Source: an uncultured Saprospirales bacterium
Lineage (GTDB): Bacteria; Bacteroidota; Bacteroidia; Chitinophagales; Saprospiraceae
Direction: 5' to 3'
DNA: 64,000 nucleotides
Assembly (NCBI GenBank): GCA_937926355.1
Contig: CALAZP010000277.1
Location: forward strand, 15,073 to 79,072
The position numbers were made by a program, and so were the translations under genes. Positions 41,696 through 50,496 of this stretch are shown one piece after another; positions within the stretch are counted from its first letter, which is position 1, and every line of letters begins with the position of its first letter. The notes beneath the pieces are model-generated. The model had not been told where the DNA came from and did no database searches. It saw nothing but the letters and a program-made list of their open reading frames with translations.

Positions 41696-42747
41696 CTTAA
41701 TACTTTGAAATCCTCAATTACTGGTATTAGTTCTTCGACCCCGTTCTTAAGCGGTCTAACTGTGGTTATTCCAGATTGTTCTTGGATCTCATGTTTAATT
41801 TTTTCCATTTCCACATCAGAGCAATTTTCTTCGTTTAAGGTTATGCCGATGACTTCACTACCGTAGAGCCTTATAAGTTTTATTTCATCATAGATAGAGC
41901 CAAGAGGAACATTGGTATCCTCGTAATATTTTCTTTCGGGAGCGTGTTGTAAAATGACTCCTTTAGCATTAGCGGATAGGAGAAGTTCTGAACCGCAAGG
42001 GCCAGCTGGATTTCTTAGACTTGATTGACCTTCAATTAGAATTAGCTGCGGATTAGTTTGCCGAAAGCACTCTAAAATGGCTTTCTCAAGTTCACCACTT
42101 ACAAAATCATTCAAGGTACTGTCCAAGATAAATCCGAATGGAGAACCTTGCATCCAACCCGTCTGGCCAGTATATATCATTTGAGTTTTTAAACCATACT
42201 GATTTAGACTGTCTAAAAGTAATTTGCACGTGGTTCTTTTTCCCACTGCACAATCTGTTCCTAAAACAGCTATTTTAGGAATTGGAATTTCCAGGACTTG
42301 CCCGGTCCAAAATGAGAGTTTATTAAATTCTTTGGGTTTTCTGATATCAATAATTTCACAGTGATTTTCTTTGGCTAAGGTTGCATAATCATCCTTCTGA
42401 GATAAAATAGTATGTAATCCGTTGACGATACTTATACCGAAGGAAAGAGCTGATAAGATCTCTTTTTCTAGCTGGGCGGGTAATTGGCCGCCTGGAACAG
42501 CTATTCCGATAATAACATAGTCTATAGGAATTTCGTAATTTTTAATAAAGTCTGCAATTGTTTTTACAATTGGAATATTCAAATTATAAGAAGCTCCAAT
42601 TGCAAATTTTGGATCTCTGCCTACATGATTTTCATCTACTATACCAATAATATTAAATTTGGTAGATCCTCTGAGAAGACCGTGACATGTTTTTGCAAAA
42701 TCCGTATCCAACATACCATTGGTTAGGACTAAGGCATTTTTTATCAT
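41677..42747 (-). CDS. dgcN: DUF1611 P-loop protein, DgcN-like (D-glutamate N-acetyltransferase type)
   Basis: The 356-residue protein has an N-terminal Rossmann-like domain and a P-loop domain with VLGTDCAVGKRTTCKLL near residues 166-182. RNPAGPCGSELLLSANAKGVILQHAP follows in two blocks near 247-272. This is the DUF1611 family; its characterised member DgcN acetylates D-glutamate. The gene immediately upstream on the same strand (4-bp overlap) is an enolase-superfamily epimerase, which matches DgcA, N-acetyl-D-glutamate racemase. The pair would thus turn D-glutamate into N-acetyl-L-glutamate. The last six codons and the stop lie inside the tRNA-Asn gene. Function is by pairing and family; a dipeptide route is the alternative. 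Confidence 0.8.
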   Translation of the reverse strand: MIKNALVLTNGMLDTDFAKTCHGLLRGSTKFNIIGIVDENHVGRDPKFAIGASYNLNIPIVKTIADFIKNYEIPIDYVIIGIAVPGGQLPAQLEKEILSALSFGISIVNGLHTILSQKDDYATLAKENHCEIIDIRKPKEFNKLSFWTGQVLEIPIPKIAVLGTDCAVGKRTTCKLLLDSLNQYGLKTQMIYTGQTGWMQGSPFGFILDSTLNDFVSGELEKAILECFRQTNPQLILIEGQSSLRNPAGPCGSELLLSANAKGVILQHAPERKYYEDTNVPLGSIYDEIKLIRLYGSEVIGITLNEENCSDVEMEKIKHEIQEQSGITTVRPLKNGVEELIPVIEDFKVLSASGRT

Positions 42748-43829
42748 GTATATTTTTTTAGAAGTTTAAATCCTAGCCCGGGATTGTTATTCATTGTAAG
42801 ACATCCATCTTTAATTGCAATTTCCTCTTCAACGAAGTCTAAGCCCAGATCAAGGTGTCCGTCTAAATCTAGGTACCAAGTATTTTTAAAAGCGTGAGCA
42901 ACATGAAGAGCGGCCATAATGCTAATTCTACTTTCATCATTACAACCCCACATTAGTTTCAAATTTTTAGCCAACGCAAGATGACCAATTTTGGACGCTT
43001 GATCAATGCCGCCACATTTCATCAGTTTTATATTAAAAATACCAAAGTCTAAATATGGGGAACTAATTAATTTTAAGGCATCATCTACGTTGTGTAATTC
43101 TTCATCAGCTGCAATAATCGAAATGATATCTTTTGAAAACAATCTATTGTGATGTGAAGAATTTCTGGCAAAAGGTTGCTCAAGTAATTCAAGGGGTAAT
43201 TCATCAATAATTTGAGATATAGTGGGAATATCTGATAAGCTATATCCTTCATTTCCGTCAATTCGGATAAGTATTTCCCGCCCTACCTCTTCTCGTATTT
43301 TTTTTAATTTTTCAAAATCTTCTTCTAAAGAAATACCAGTCTTAACTTTAAGGATTCGAAAACCTTTTTTTACCCAATATTTAGCTAGATCAATAGATTC
43401 CTGAGTATTTGTAATTCCAATAGTAACTGAGGTCGGAATTTGGGTTGGTGTTATATTTCCTAGAAATTTATAGAGAGGCCAATTAATGGTTTTGGAAAAT
43501 AAATCGTGTAGGGCAATATCCACAGCGGCTAAAGCAGCGGGAAATTTCTGCAATAATGAATGAGCTGTACGGAGGATAAATTTAAAATTTCTTGTATCCT
43601 CCCCTAGCAACAAGGGCTCTACTTGATTTTTCAGGATTTTAAGGCAATCTTCTGTGGTTTCACCTGTTACAAAAGATGCCGGGGAGGCAGTCCCTATTCC
43701 ATAAGTGTTATTTTCAAGAAAAATAACTAAGAGAATATTTTCAGCAAATTCTATTGTTTCGTACGCAATGGAATAAGGAGTTAAGAGGTCTAGATTTTCT
43801 TTAAAAACAGATACCTGAGTAATTTTCAT
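42744..43829 (-). CDS. dgcA: Enolase-superfamily epimerase, DgcA or dipeptide epimerase
   Basis: The 361-residue protein is a member of the mandelate racemase/muconate-lactonizing subgroup. The N-terminal capping domain covers about 1-130. The barrel shows the KVKTG catalytic Lys block near residues 160-164, RIDGNEGYS (metal-binding Asp) near 192-200, ELLEQPFAR (Glu) near 218-226, AADEELHN (Asp) near 244-251 and IKLMKCGG (second catalytic Lys) near 272-279. That is the L-Ala-D/L-Glu epimerase pattern. Pairing with DUF1611, 4-bp overlap, points to DgcA, N-acetyl-D-glutamate racemase; many genomes label it dipeptide epimerase. The clpS gene lies 6 bp upstream. Confidence 0.85.
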   Translation of the reverse strand: MKITQVSVFKENLDLLTPYSIAYETIEFAENILLVIFLENNTYGIGTASPASFVTGETTEDCLKILKNQVEPLLLGEDTRNFKFILRTAHSLLQKFPAALAAVDIALHDLFSKTINWPLYKFLGNITPTQIPTSVTIGITNTQESIDLAKYWVKKGFRILKVKTGISLEEDFEKLKKIREEVGREILIRIDGNEGYSLSDIPTISQIIDELPLELLEQPFARNSSHHNRLFSKDIISIIAADEELHNVDDALKLISSPYLDFGIFNIKLMKCGGIDQASKIGHLALAKNLKLMWGCNDESRISIMAALHVAHAFKNTWYLDLDGHLDLGLDFVEEEIAIKDGCLTMNNNPGLGFKLLKKYT

Positions 43830-43835
43830 AGGCTT

Positions 43836-44120
43836 CTATTCCTCTTCAATTACTGCTGATAGACCCCTTTCAATAAGCGCATCCTTTTTGGGGAGTAATT
43901 CCTTTATGGGTGCTGTTTTAACAACAGCTTTTCCTTTGAGATGAATTAAAAGACTAAGTTGTTCAGCTTGTTCGAAGGAGTGATTTAAAATGTCAATAAA
44001 ACATTTAATAACCCAATCGAAAGTGTTATGATCATCATTATATACCAGCAATTTGGCACTAGAAATCTCATCTATCAGAGATAGTGTTTCATCATCTTCT
44101 ATTTGTTTTGGTCGGCCCAC
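43836..44120 (-). CDS. clpS: ATP-dependent Clp protease adaptor ClpS
   Basis: The 94-residue protein has the ClpS core: the YNDDHNTFDWVIKCF block (about residues 32-46) with the Asp/Asn pair that binds the N-degron alpha-amino group, then HLKGKAVV near 64-71 and the final KDALIERGLSAVIEE helix. It delivers N-degron proteins, including those modified by Aat, to ClpAP. It lies 10 bp after the peroxiredoxin gene on the same strand. ClpA and ClpP are not in the window. Confidence 0.9.
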   Translation of the reverse strand: MGRPKQIEDDETLSLIDEISSAKLLVYNDDHNTFDWVIKCFIDILNHSFEQAEQLSLLIHLKGKAVVKTAPIKELLPKKDALIERGLSAVIEEE

Positions 44121-44130
44121 TCAATGAGTA

Positions 44131-44598
44131 TTAAAGTGAAGAAAGGGTTCTTTTAATAGATTCGAAATTAGGAAGATCTCCTGCAGATTCTAAAACTTCG
44201 GCATATTGAATGATTCCATTATTGTCAACGACAAATGCTGATCTTTTAGAAACCCCTTTCATTCCTAAGACGAATTCTTCGTATAGAGCTCCATACGACG
44301 TACTGACTTCTTTATTAAAGTCAGATAGAAGAGGAAAATTTAGTTTTTGGTCTTCTTTGAACTGATTTAAGGTAAAAACAGAATCAACAGAAACAGCTAT
44401 AACTTCGGAACCCAGATTATTATAATCTGCCAGGCTATCTCTTATTGAACACAATTCAGTGGTACAAGTACCGGAGAAAGCTTGGGGAAAAAAAAGAATT
44501 AAGAGATTTTTGCCTTCATAATCTTTTGAACTTACCTCTTTCTTATCTGTGTTATAGAGTTTGAAGTCAGGAGCAGGATGACCAACTTGAATATTCAT
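44131..44598 (-). CDS. Peroxiredoxin (AhpC/TSA family)
   Basis: The 155-residue thiol peroxidase has VGHPAPDFKLYNTD at its N-terminus and the catalytic block LFFPQAFSGTCTTELCSIRD near residues 33-52. The peroxidatic Cys is near 43 and a second Cys five residues later. The Arg of KRSAFVVD near 118 is the conserved active-site Arg. It resembles AhpE/BCP-like single-domain enzymes and is distinct from the bcp gene at 30771-31235. It sits between ftsH (12 bp upstream) and clpS, so peroxide defence and protein quality control are grouped. Confidence 0.9.
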   Translation of the reverse strand: MNIQVGHPAPDFKLYNTDKKEVSSKDYEGKNLLILFFPQAFSGTCTTELCSIRDSLADYNNLGSEVIAVSVDSVFTLNQFKEDQKLNFPLLSDFNKEVSTSYGALYEEFVLGMKGVSKRSAFVVDNNGIIQYAEVLESAGDLPNFESIKRTLSSL

Positions 44599-44609
44599 AT
44601 TAGGTGATT

Positions 44610-46577
44610 TTAAGAATTTGTAACTGCTGGATTTTCTTCAGACTCAGTAATAGTATTTTTATCATTTACGGCAAAAGGACGAGGGCCAATTAGATTTTCG
44701 AGGTCAGATTTTAAAAGTACTTCTTTTTCAAGAAGTTGGTTGGCTAAAAGTTCAAGTTCATTTCTTTTTTCTAAAAGTAAATTCTGTGCCCTTTTATATT
44801 GTTCATCTAAAAGTTTGCGAACCTCTTCGTCTATCAATGTAGCGGTATCATCTGAATACGGCTTTTGAAAGGAATCGCTTTGTAAACCGTGGAAAGAGAC
44901 TTGGCCTACATTATCGTTCATTCCAAAAACAGTAACCATACTGTATGCCATTTTAGTAACTTGATCCAAATCGTTTTGTGCCCCTGTAGATATCTTATCG
45001 AAAACAATTTTTTCAGCTGCACGACCGCCAAAGGTCATACACAATCTATCCAATAGTTGTTCTGTTCTGGTGATATATTCTTCTTTAGGAAGGTATTGAG
45101 CATATCCAAGAGTTCCAATACCTCTGGGGACAATAGTTACTTTTACTAAAGGAGATGCATGTTCAAGATACCATCCACAAATCGCATGACCAGCTTCATG
45201 ATAAGCAATTATTTTTTTCTCTTCTGGTGCGATAAGTTTATTTCTTTTTTCTAATCCACCAATGACTCTATCTAAGGCGTAATTAAAGTCATCCATATCT
45301 ACGGCAGATTTATTTCTTCTAGCCGCTATTAAGGCCGCTTCATTACATATATTGGCAATATCAGCTCCAGCAAACCCTGGTGTCATTTCAGAAAGGGCGT
45401 CTGCAGTCACTTCTGCAGCTATTTTAATTTGTTTGAGGTGAACTTTAAAAATTGCAGCTCTTCCTTTAAGATCTGGTCTATCTATGCCAATTTGTCTATC
45501 AAATCTTCCTGGCCTAAGCAAGGCAGAATCTAAAACATCCGGCCTGTTGGTGGCTGCCATAAGAATGACTCCTTTGTCTGTAGAAAAACCATCCATTTCA
45601 ACCAAAAGCTGATTTAGTGTATTTTCTCTCTCGTCATTTCCACCTTGAATGCTATTTCTTCCTCTAGCCCTACCAATAGCATCGATTTCATCTATAAAAA
45701 CAATACAAGGTGCCTTTTCTCTAGCTTGCTTGAATAAATCTCGAACTCTTGAAGCACCGACACCCACGAACATCTCAACGAAATCGGAACCGGATATAGA
45801 AAAGAAAGGCACTCCTGCTTCACCCGCTACAGCTTTTGCCAATAGTGTTTTACCGGTACCCGGAGGACCTACTAATAAAACCCCTTTGGGAATTTTACCG
45901 CCTAAAGCGGTGTATTTTTTGGGGTTTTTCAAAAAGTCAACTACTTCCATTACCTCTTCTTTGGCTTCATCCAGACCAGCAACATCTTTGAAAGTGACAT
46001 TAACTTTACTATTTTGGTCAAAAAGGGTTGCTTTAGATTTTCCTATATTAAAAAGTTGACCGCCTGGACCACCGGCACCGCCACTAACTCGCCTCATGAT
46101 AAAAAACCAAATGGCGATTACGATTACTAATGGAAGCACCCAACTCAGTATAGGGGTTAACCAATTTTGTTTAGATTCATAGCTAGGGTAAATAAAATCA
46201 TCTCTGGAGACGTTAGCGGTTTCTTGAGCATCTTTAAGCGTATTAGCAAAAGCATCCACCGAACCAATTTCTAACCAATAATGGTAGGTATCTCCTGCTA
46301 TGCTATTTTTGGCTGCATCGCTATATTTGGGGTCAGATAAAAGTTCTTCTTTAATGTAAACGTGAGCAAATTTTTGATTGATGATTACCAATTTTTCAAT
46401 AGCTCTATCTTGGATCATTTCCTCAATCCTATTCCAAGTAATTTGTTCATTAGAAGAATTGGCCATGGTATAAAAATTCAAGGCCAAAAGAAATAAAGCA
46501 ATCACTCCGTAAATCCAAAAAGTATTGAACTTAGGGGTGTTTTTATTTGGTGGTTTGGGTTGATTATTGTTTTCCAT
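44610..46577 (-). CDS. ftsH: ATP-dependent zinc metalloprotease FtsH
   Basis: The 655-residue inner-membrane protease has two transmembrane helices (about residues 17-40 and 139-160) flanking a periplasmic domain. The AAA+ module shows Walker A GPPGTGKT near 231-238, Walker [13 protein letters not shown] near 283-294 and the second region of homology [10 protein letters not shown] near 349-358. The zinc protease site HEAGH lies near 453-457, and the third ligand Asp is in the [10 protein letters not shown] segment near 532. The Glu-rich tail is normal for the phylum. It degrades unassembled membrane proteins and short-lived cytosolic proteins. rsfS lies 96 bp upstream on the same strand. Confidence 0.97.
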   Translation of the reverse strand: MENNNQPKPPNKNTPKFNTFWIYGVIALFLLALNFYTMANSSNEQITWNRIEEMIQDRAIEKLVIINQKFAHVYIKEELLSDPKYSDAAKNSIAGDTYHYWLEIGSVDAFANTLKDAQETANVSRDDFIYPSYESKQNWLTPILSWVLPLVIVIAIWFFIMRRVSGGAGGPGGQLFNIGKSKATLFDQNSKVNVTFKDVAGLDEAKEEVMEVVDFLKNPKKYTALGGKIPKGVLLVGPPGTGKTLLAKAVAGEAGVPFFSISGSDFVEMFVGVGASRVRDLFKQAREKAPCIVFIDEIDAIGRARGRNSIQGGNDERENTLNQLLVEMDGFSTDKGVILMAATNRPDVLDSALLRPGRFDRQIGIDRPDLKGRAAIFKVHLKQIKIAAEVTADALSEMTPGFAGADIANICNEAALIAARRNKSAVDMDDFNYALDRVIGGLEKRNKLIAPEEKKIIAYHEAGHAICGWYLEHASPLVKVTIVPRGIGTLGYAQYLPKEEYITRTEQLLDRLCMTFGGRAAEKIVFDKISTGAQNDLDQVTKMAYSMVTVFGMNDNVGQVSFHGLQSDSFQKPYSDDTATLIDEEVRKLLDEQYKRAQNLLLEKRNELELLANQLLEKEVLLKSDLENLIGPRPFAVNDKNTITESEENPAVTNS

Positions 46578-46673
46578 TTATCCTCATTTTCTCAGAAGTC
46601 ATTTTCTAATTTATTTACTTAACAGTCAATAATGTCTTTCGTTGGCTTAAATCGAATTAACATTAAAAGATAA

Positions 46674-47060
46674 TTAAATTGTTTCGTAAGAAGTAATTTT
46701 TGCATCGCTCCAGAGTTGGTCTAAATCGTAATAACCTCTAGTTTCTGGATAGAAGATGTGTACAACGGTAGTAAAATAGTCAACGCAGACCCATTTGGCG
46801 TTTTGGGTTCCTTCGGTTGAAGAAGGAAAGACTCGGTAGGTTTCTTTCATTTTTTTTAAAATGTTATCTGCTATGGCTTTCACTTGAGTGGATGAATCTC
46901 CTTCACAGATAATAAAGAAATCTGTCGGGGCATCATGAAGTTCTCTCAAATCCAATTTTACGATATTTTTGCCCTTTATGTCTTGAATAGATGCTATAAT
47001 TAAATCATTAATTTCCTCTCTTGTCGGAGCATTTGCGGTGGAATGGTTTGGTTGATTCAA
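46674..47060 (-). CDS. rsfS: Ribosomal silencing factor RsfS
   Basis: The 128-residue protein matches RsfS/Iojap: LIIASIQDIKGKNIVKLDLREL (in two parts near residues 24-45), then FFIICEGDSSTQVKAIADNI near 53-72, and VCVDYFTTVVHIFYPETRGYYDLDQLW near 91-117. It binds ribosomal protein L14 and blocks subunit joining when nutrients are scarce. It is divergent from birA across a 75-bp gap, with ftsH downstream on the same strand, an order seen in other Bacteroidota. Confidence 0.95.
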   Translation of the reverse strand: MNQPNHSTANAPTREEINDLIIASIQDIKGKNIVKLDLRELHDAPTDFFIICEGDSSTQVKAIADNILKKMKETYRVFPSSTEGTQNAKWVCVDYFTTVVHIFYPETRGYYDLDQLWSDAKITSYETI

Positions 47061-47081
47061 ATTGTGATTTTATTAGTTTTG
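47052..47081 (+). promoter_or_regulatory. birA-cinA promoter
   Basis: TTG at 47052-47054, 19 bp, then TAGTTTTG at 47074-47081 fits the Bacteroidota promoter. The start would be near 47087, about 48 bases before the birA TTG start. The -33 box lies inside the first codons of rsfS. Confidence 0.6.
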
Positions 47082-47135
47082 CAATTACATAGTAAAAATA
47101 GAAATAATATTTAATCGGCATTAAACAACATTACA

Positions 47136-47873
47136 TTGGTAGGTAAGGTTCAACAGCGGTTCAATTCTATTAGCTCTACAAATAATTATGCTATTGAATT
47201 ACTTTCAAAAACCAGACCAATTGAGGGAACTGCCATAATTGCAGGCTATCAGACGGAGGGAAAGGGTCAGTTTGACAGTATATGGGAAAGCGATTCAAAT
47301 GAAAATATATTGATGAGTATTATTTTATACCCAGAAATGTTGGAAGCAAATAATCAATATTTGATCACCTGTTTTGTTTCATTGGCATTAAGAAATGTCA
47401 TTGATAAAATTCTTCCAAAAAGTGAGGTAAAAATAAAATGGCCAAACGATATTTTTTGTGGAGCTAGTAAGGTTGCGGGAATATTAATTCACAACACATT
47501 AAAAGGGAAAAAACTCAAATCTTCGGTAATTGGTATTGGAATTAATGTAAATCAAAAAATATTCCCTTCTAATATTATGACCGCCACCTCTTTATTATTG
47601 GAACAGGGGCAGGGTTTCGATGTAGAAGAAGTAAGGGAGTTGATATTTGAAGAATTGGATAAGAAGTATAGAGATTTAAAAGAAAATAAGGAAAAAGTCA
47701 GGCAGGAATATTTAAAATATCTATATGGAGTAGGTCTTACTAAAAATTTCAGGAGGTTAGATGGATTAAATTTTCAAGGGAGAATTACAGGCATTGATGA
47801 ATGTGGATATTTAATTATAGATAGTGCCTATGGCATAGAAAAATTTGATGTCAAGCAAATAATTTACTTATAG
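47136..47873 (+). CDS. birA: Biotin--[acetyl-CoA-carboxylase] ligase, single-domain
   Basis: The 245-residue enzyme activates biotin with ATP and attaches it to the carrier protein of acetyl-CoA carboxylase. Family blocks are SSTNNYAIELL (about residues 11-21), the biotin-adenylate loop GYQTEGKGQFDSIWES (about 37-52, a divergent form of GRGRRG-x-x-W), and KWPNDIFCGASKVAGILI (about 103-120). The N-terminal DNA-binding domain of E. coli BirA is absent, so it is not the repressor type. The start is a TTG at 47136, supported by the SSTN spacing; no ATG lies in the right place. It directly precedes cinA (no gap). Confidence 0.9.
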   Translation: MVGKVQQRFNSISSTNNYAIELLSKTRPIEGTAIIAGYQTEGKGQFDSIWESDSNENILMSIILYPEMLEANNQYLITCFVSLALRNVIDKILPKSEVKIKWPNDIFCGASKVAGILIHNTLKGKKLKSSVIGIGINVNQKIFPSNIMTATSLLLEQGQGFDVEEVRELIFEELDKKYRDLKENKEKVRQEYLKYLYGVGLTKNFRRLDGLNFQGRITGIDECGYLIIDSAYGIEKFDVKQIIYL

Positions 47874-49115
47874 ATGAAAGCCATTTTAGTAGCCATAGGG
47901 GATGAATTATTAATTGGTCAGGTATTGGATTCCAATAGCCAATTTTTGGCCACACAGCTTGACCTTTTGGGTTATGAAGTTGAAAGGTGTATGATTATTG
48001 CAGATCGTAAGGACTCCTTAATAGAGGTTTTGAACTTTTATAGCGACGAGGATGCCGTTATTATTACAACCGGGGGTTTAGGACCGACGGACGATGATAA
48101 AACAAGGGAAGTGCTGGCTTCATACTTAGGTCAACCACTTCAACTTCATCTACCTACTTTGGAGGCGATGAATAAGTTTTTAGCCAAAACAGGAAAAACA
48201 GTTTCAGCGTTTCATTCCAAACAGGCGATGGTACCCAAGGGCAGCAATGTTCTACCTAACCAATTAGGAACGGCACCAGGTATACATATTACCAAAGGCA
48301 TCATGCAGGTTTTTTCGTTGCCAGGGATCCCTTATGAAATGAAACATATGTTTGAACATGCCGTAAAACCCATTTTAGAAAGAAATTTTAAAGGAGATAA
48401 AAGAATTCACAGGACTATTTTAACAGCGGGTATTGCAGAATCGGTATTAGCTGAAAAATTAGTTACATTCGAAAGGGAATTGCCACAAAATATAAGTTTA
48501 GCATTTTTACCTAAAGTGGGTCAAGTTCGGCTTCGGTTGACGGCTAGAATATCTGATGAGCAAACCCTTATTCAGTTTAATCAACAAACAACAAATTTGT
48601 ATAAAGAATTAGGAAACTGGATTTATGGAGAGAATAAAGAGAGCCTGGCTTTGGTCATTGGAAAATGGTCAAAAAAGTTAAATTGGAAGATAGGAACAGC
48701 GGAGAGTTGCACAGGAGGCAGGGTGGCAAATGAAATAACACAAATATCTGGATCTTCAGCGTACTTTAAGGGTGGGGTGGTAGTTTATTCTAACGAACTA
48801 AAGGAATCAATATTGAAGGTCAGCAAACAAACGCTCATTATGCATGGTGCGGTGAGTAGTGAAACGGTGGAGGAGATGGTAAAAGGAGGACTAGAAGCTT
48901 TGGGAGTGGACGTTTGCGTGGCCATATCTGGAATAGCTGGACCCGAAGGAGGGACAGCTGAAAAACCAGTAGGAACGATATGGATTGGGTTAGGGAATAA
49001 GGAAAGGATAGAGAAACACCTAATTAAAGGCGGGAAGGATAGAATTCGAAACATTGAATATGCTACAACTCAGGCGTTAAACCTGCTGAGGCTCTTTATA
49101 TTGAAATTCGTTTAA
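47874..49115 (+). CDS. cinA: CinA family protein (nicotinamide-nucleotide amidase type)
   Basis: The 413-residue two-domain protein has an N-terminal molybdopterin-binding-like domain (ILVAIGDELLIGQVLDSNSQ, TTGGLGPTDDDKTRE near residues 63-77, FSLPGIPYEMKHM near 145-157). The C-terminal CinA/PncC domain (about 255-410) shows GTAESCTGGRVANEI near 268-282, GGVVVYSNELK near 299-309, and SGIAGPEGGTAEKPVGTIWIG near 350-370 in parts. The latter domain deamidates nicotinamide mononucleotide. It follows birA without a gap and precedes the E2 acyltransferase by 26 bp. Confidence 0.94.
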   Translation: MKAILVAIGDELLIGQVLDSNSQFLATQLDLLGYEVERCMIIADRKDSLIEVLNFYSDEDAVIITTGGLGPTDDDKTREVLASYLGQPLQLHLPTLEAMNKFLAKTGKTVSAFHSKQAMVPKGSNVLPNQLGTAPGIHITKGIMQVFSLPGIPYEMKHMFEHAVKPILERNFKGDKRIHRTILTAGIAESVLAEKLVTFERELPQNISLAFLPKVGQVRLRLTARISDEQTLIQFNQQTTNLYKELGNWIYGENKESLALVIGKWSKKLNWKIGTAESCTGGRVANEITQISGSSAYFKGGVVVYSNELKESILKVSKQTLIMHGAVSSETVEEMVKGGLEALGVDVCVAISGIAGPEGGTAEKPVGTIWIGLGNKERIEKHLIKGGKDRIRNIEYATTQALNLLRLFILKFV

Positions 49116-49141
49116 TTTTGTAGTAAAAATCAAATTAGCAA

Positions 49142-50464
49142 ATGGCAAGTACAGAACTCAAGATGCCCAAAATGGGTGAAAGTATTATAGAGGCAACTAT
49201 TCTAAAATGGTTAAAAAAAGAGGGGGAGTCCGTTGCTTTAGAAGAACCTATACTAGAGATTGCTACGGATAAGGTAGATTCTGAGGTTCCGTCTCCAGTA
49301 GAAGGAGTTATTGAAAAGATTTTTTTTAAAGAAAACGAAACGGTAGAGGTAGGTGCGGTTCTTGCCATTATAAATGAAGAAGTTGGTCAACAGCATTCCA
49401 AGGCAAACGGGGATCACAATATAAAAATGGAACAAGATATTGAGTCCTTGCCTATAGTATCGGCATTAGACAATTCTGATGAAGGGACTCCTACAAAGGA
49501 AGAATTACCAGTTGCGAGCCACGAAGAAAAGATTGAAAAAAGGGAAAGGAGATTTTATTCTCCATTGGTAAAAAATATTGCCAAGAAGGAGCAAATTCAG
49601 TTTTCCGAATTGGATTTAATTGAAGGAACAGGAAAAGGAGGTAGGCTGACAAAAGATGATTTGTTGAAATATCTTAATAATAGGACGGGGGAAAAGATTA
49701 AAATGCCGACGCAACCTGCTGTTTCGAAGGAACCTGTTCCAAGGTCTTTAGACGGAGAGCACGAAATATTAGAAATGGACAGGATGAGACGATTGATAGC
49801 GGATCATATGGTACAGTCCAAAAAATCTTCACCCCATGTCACCTCATTTGTGGAGGTAGACGTCACAAATATTGTCAATTGGAGGAATAAGGTCAAAGAC
49901 GAGTTTTTTCAAAAGTTTGGCGAGAAGATAACTTTTACGCCCATTTTTATAGAGGCTGTGGTTTCTGCTATTAGGGCTTTTCCAATGATTAATATCTCGT
50001 TAGAAGGAACAACTATTATTAAGAAGCATAGAATAAATGTAGGTATGGCAACAGCATTACCTGGCGGAAATTTAATAGTTCCAGTTATAAAAAATGCTGA
50101 TCACTTAAGTTTACTTGGATTAACTAAACATGTTAATTTATTGGCTGACAAAGCCAGGACCAATCGTCTTAAACCCGAGGATATACAGGAGGGAACTTTT
50201 ACTGTTACAAATGTTGGCACGTTTGGTAACGTGATGGGAACACCAATCATTAATCAACCTCAAGTAGCTATTTTGGCTGTGGGTGCAATTAGGAAAAAGC
50301 CCGCTGTAGTAGAGACAGAATTTGGAGATTTGATTGCAGTTAGGCACATGATGTTTTTGTCCTTATCCTATGATCATAGAATCGTAGATGGGTTTTTAGG
50401 GGGTTCATTTCTTAGAAAAGTAGGGGATTTGTTAGAACAATTTGATGTCAATAGGGCTTTATAA
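49142..50464 (+). CDS. 2-oxo acid dehydrogenase E2 component (dihydrolipoamide acyltransferase)
   Basis: The 440-residue protein has a lipoyl domain (residues 1-80; lipoylated Lys in EIATDKVDSEV near 43), a linker, a peripheral subunit-binding domain (YSPLVKNIAKKE to GGRLTKDDLLKYL, about 139-177), and a C-terminal catalytic domain (about 210-440). The catalytic His is in LSYDHRIVDGFLGG near 408. The sequence resembles the branched-chain or 2-oxoglutarate E2 forms with one lipoyl domain; the exact complex is open, since no E1 or E3 gene is adjacent. A promoter-like TAATTTTG lies at 49113-49120 without a clear -33 box. Confidence 0.93.
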   Translation: MASTELKMPKMGESIIEATILKWLKKEGESVALEEPILEIATDKVDSEVPSPVEGVIEKIFFKENETVEVGAVLAIINEEVGQQHSKANGDHNIKMEQDIESLPIVSALDNSDEGTPTKEELPVASHEEKIEKRERRFYSPLVKNIAKKEQIQFSELDLIEGTGKGGRLTKDDLLKYLNNRTGEKIKMPTQPAVSKEPVPRSLDGEHEILEMDRMRRLIADHMVQSKKSSPHVTSFVEVDVTNIVNWRNKVKDEFFQKFGEKITFTPIFIEAVVSAIRAFPMINISLEGTTIIKKHRINVGMATALPGGNLIVPVIKNADHLSLLGLTKHVNLLADKARTNRLKPEDIQEGTFTVTNVGTFGNVMGTPIINQPQVAILAVGAIRKKPAVVETEFGDLIAVRHMMFLSLSYDHRIVDGFLGGSFLRKVGDLLEQFDVNRAL

Positions 50465-50496
50465 ACCAAGTTTCTTGAACTTAATGGGAGAGCCGA

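Noticed and set aside
42229..42245. A CACGTG core (GCACGTGGTTC) inside the DgcN-like gene as a third parS site
   Set aside because: Only the six-base core and part of one arm match; the left arm (ATTTG) does not fit either parS form, and the site is not palindromic.
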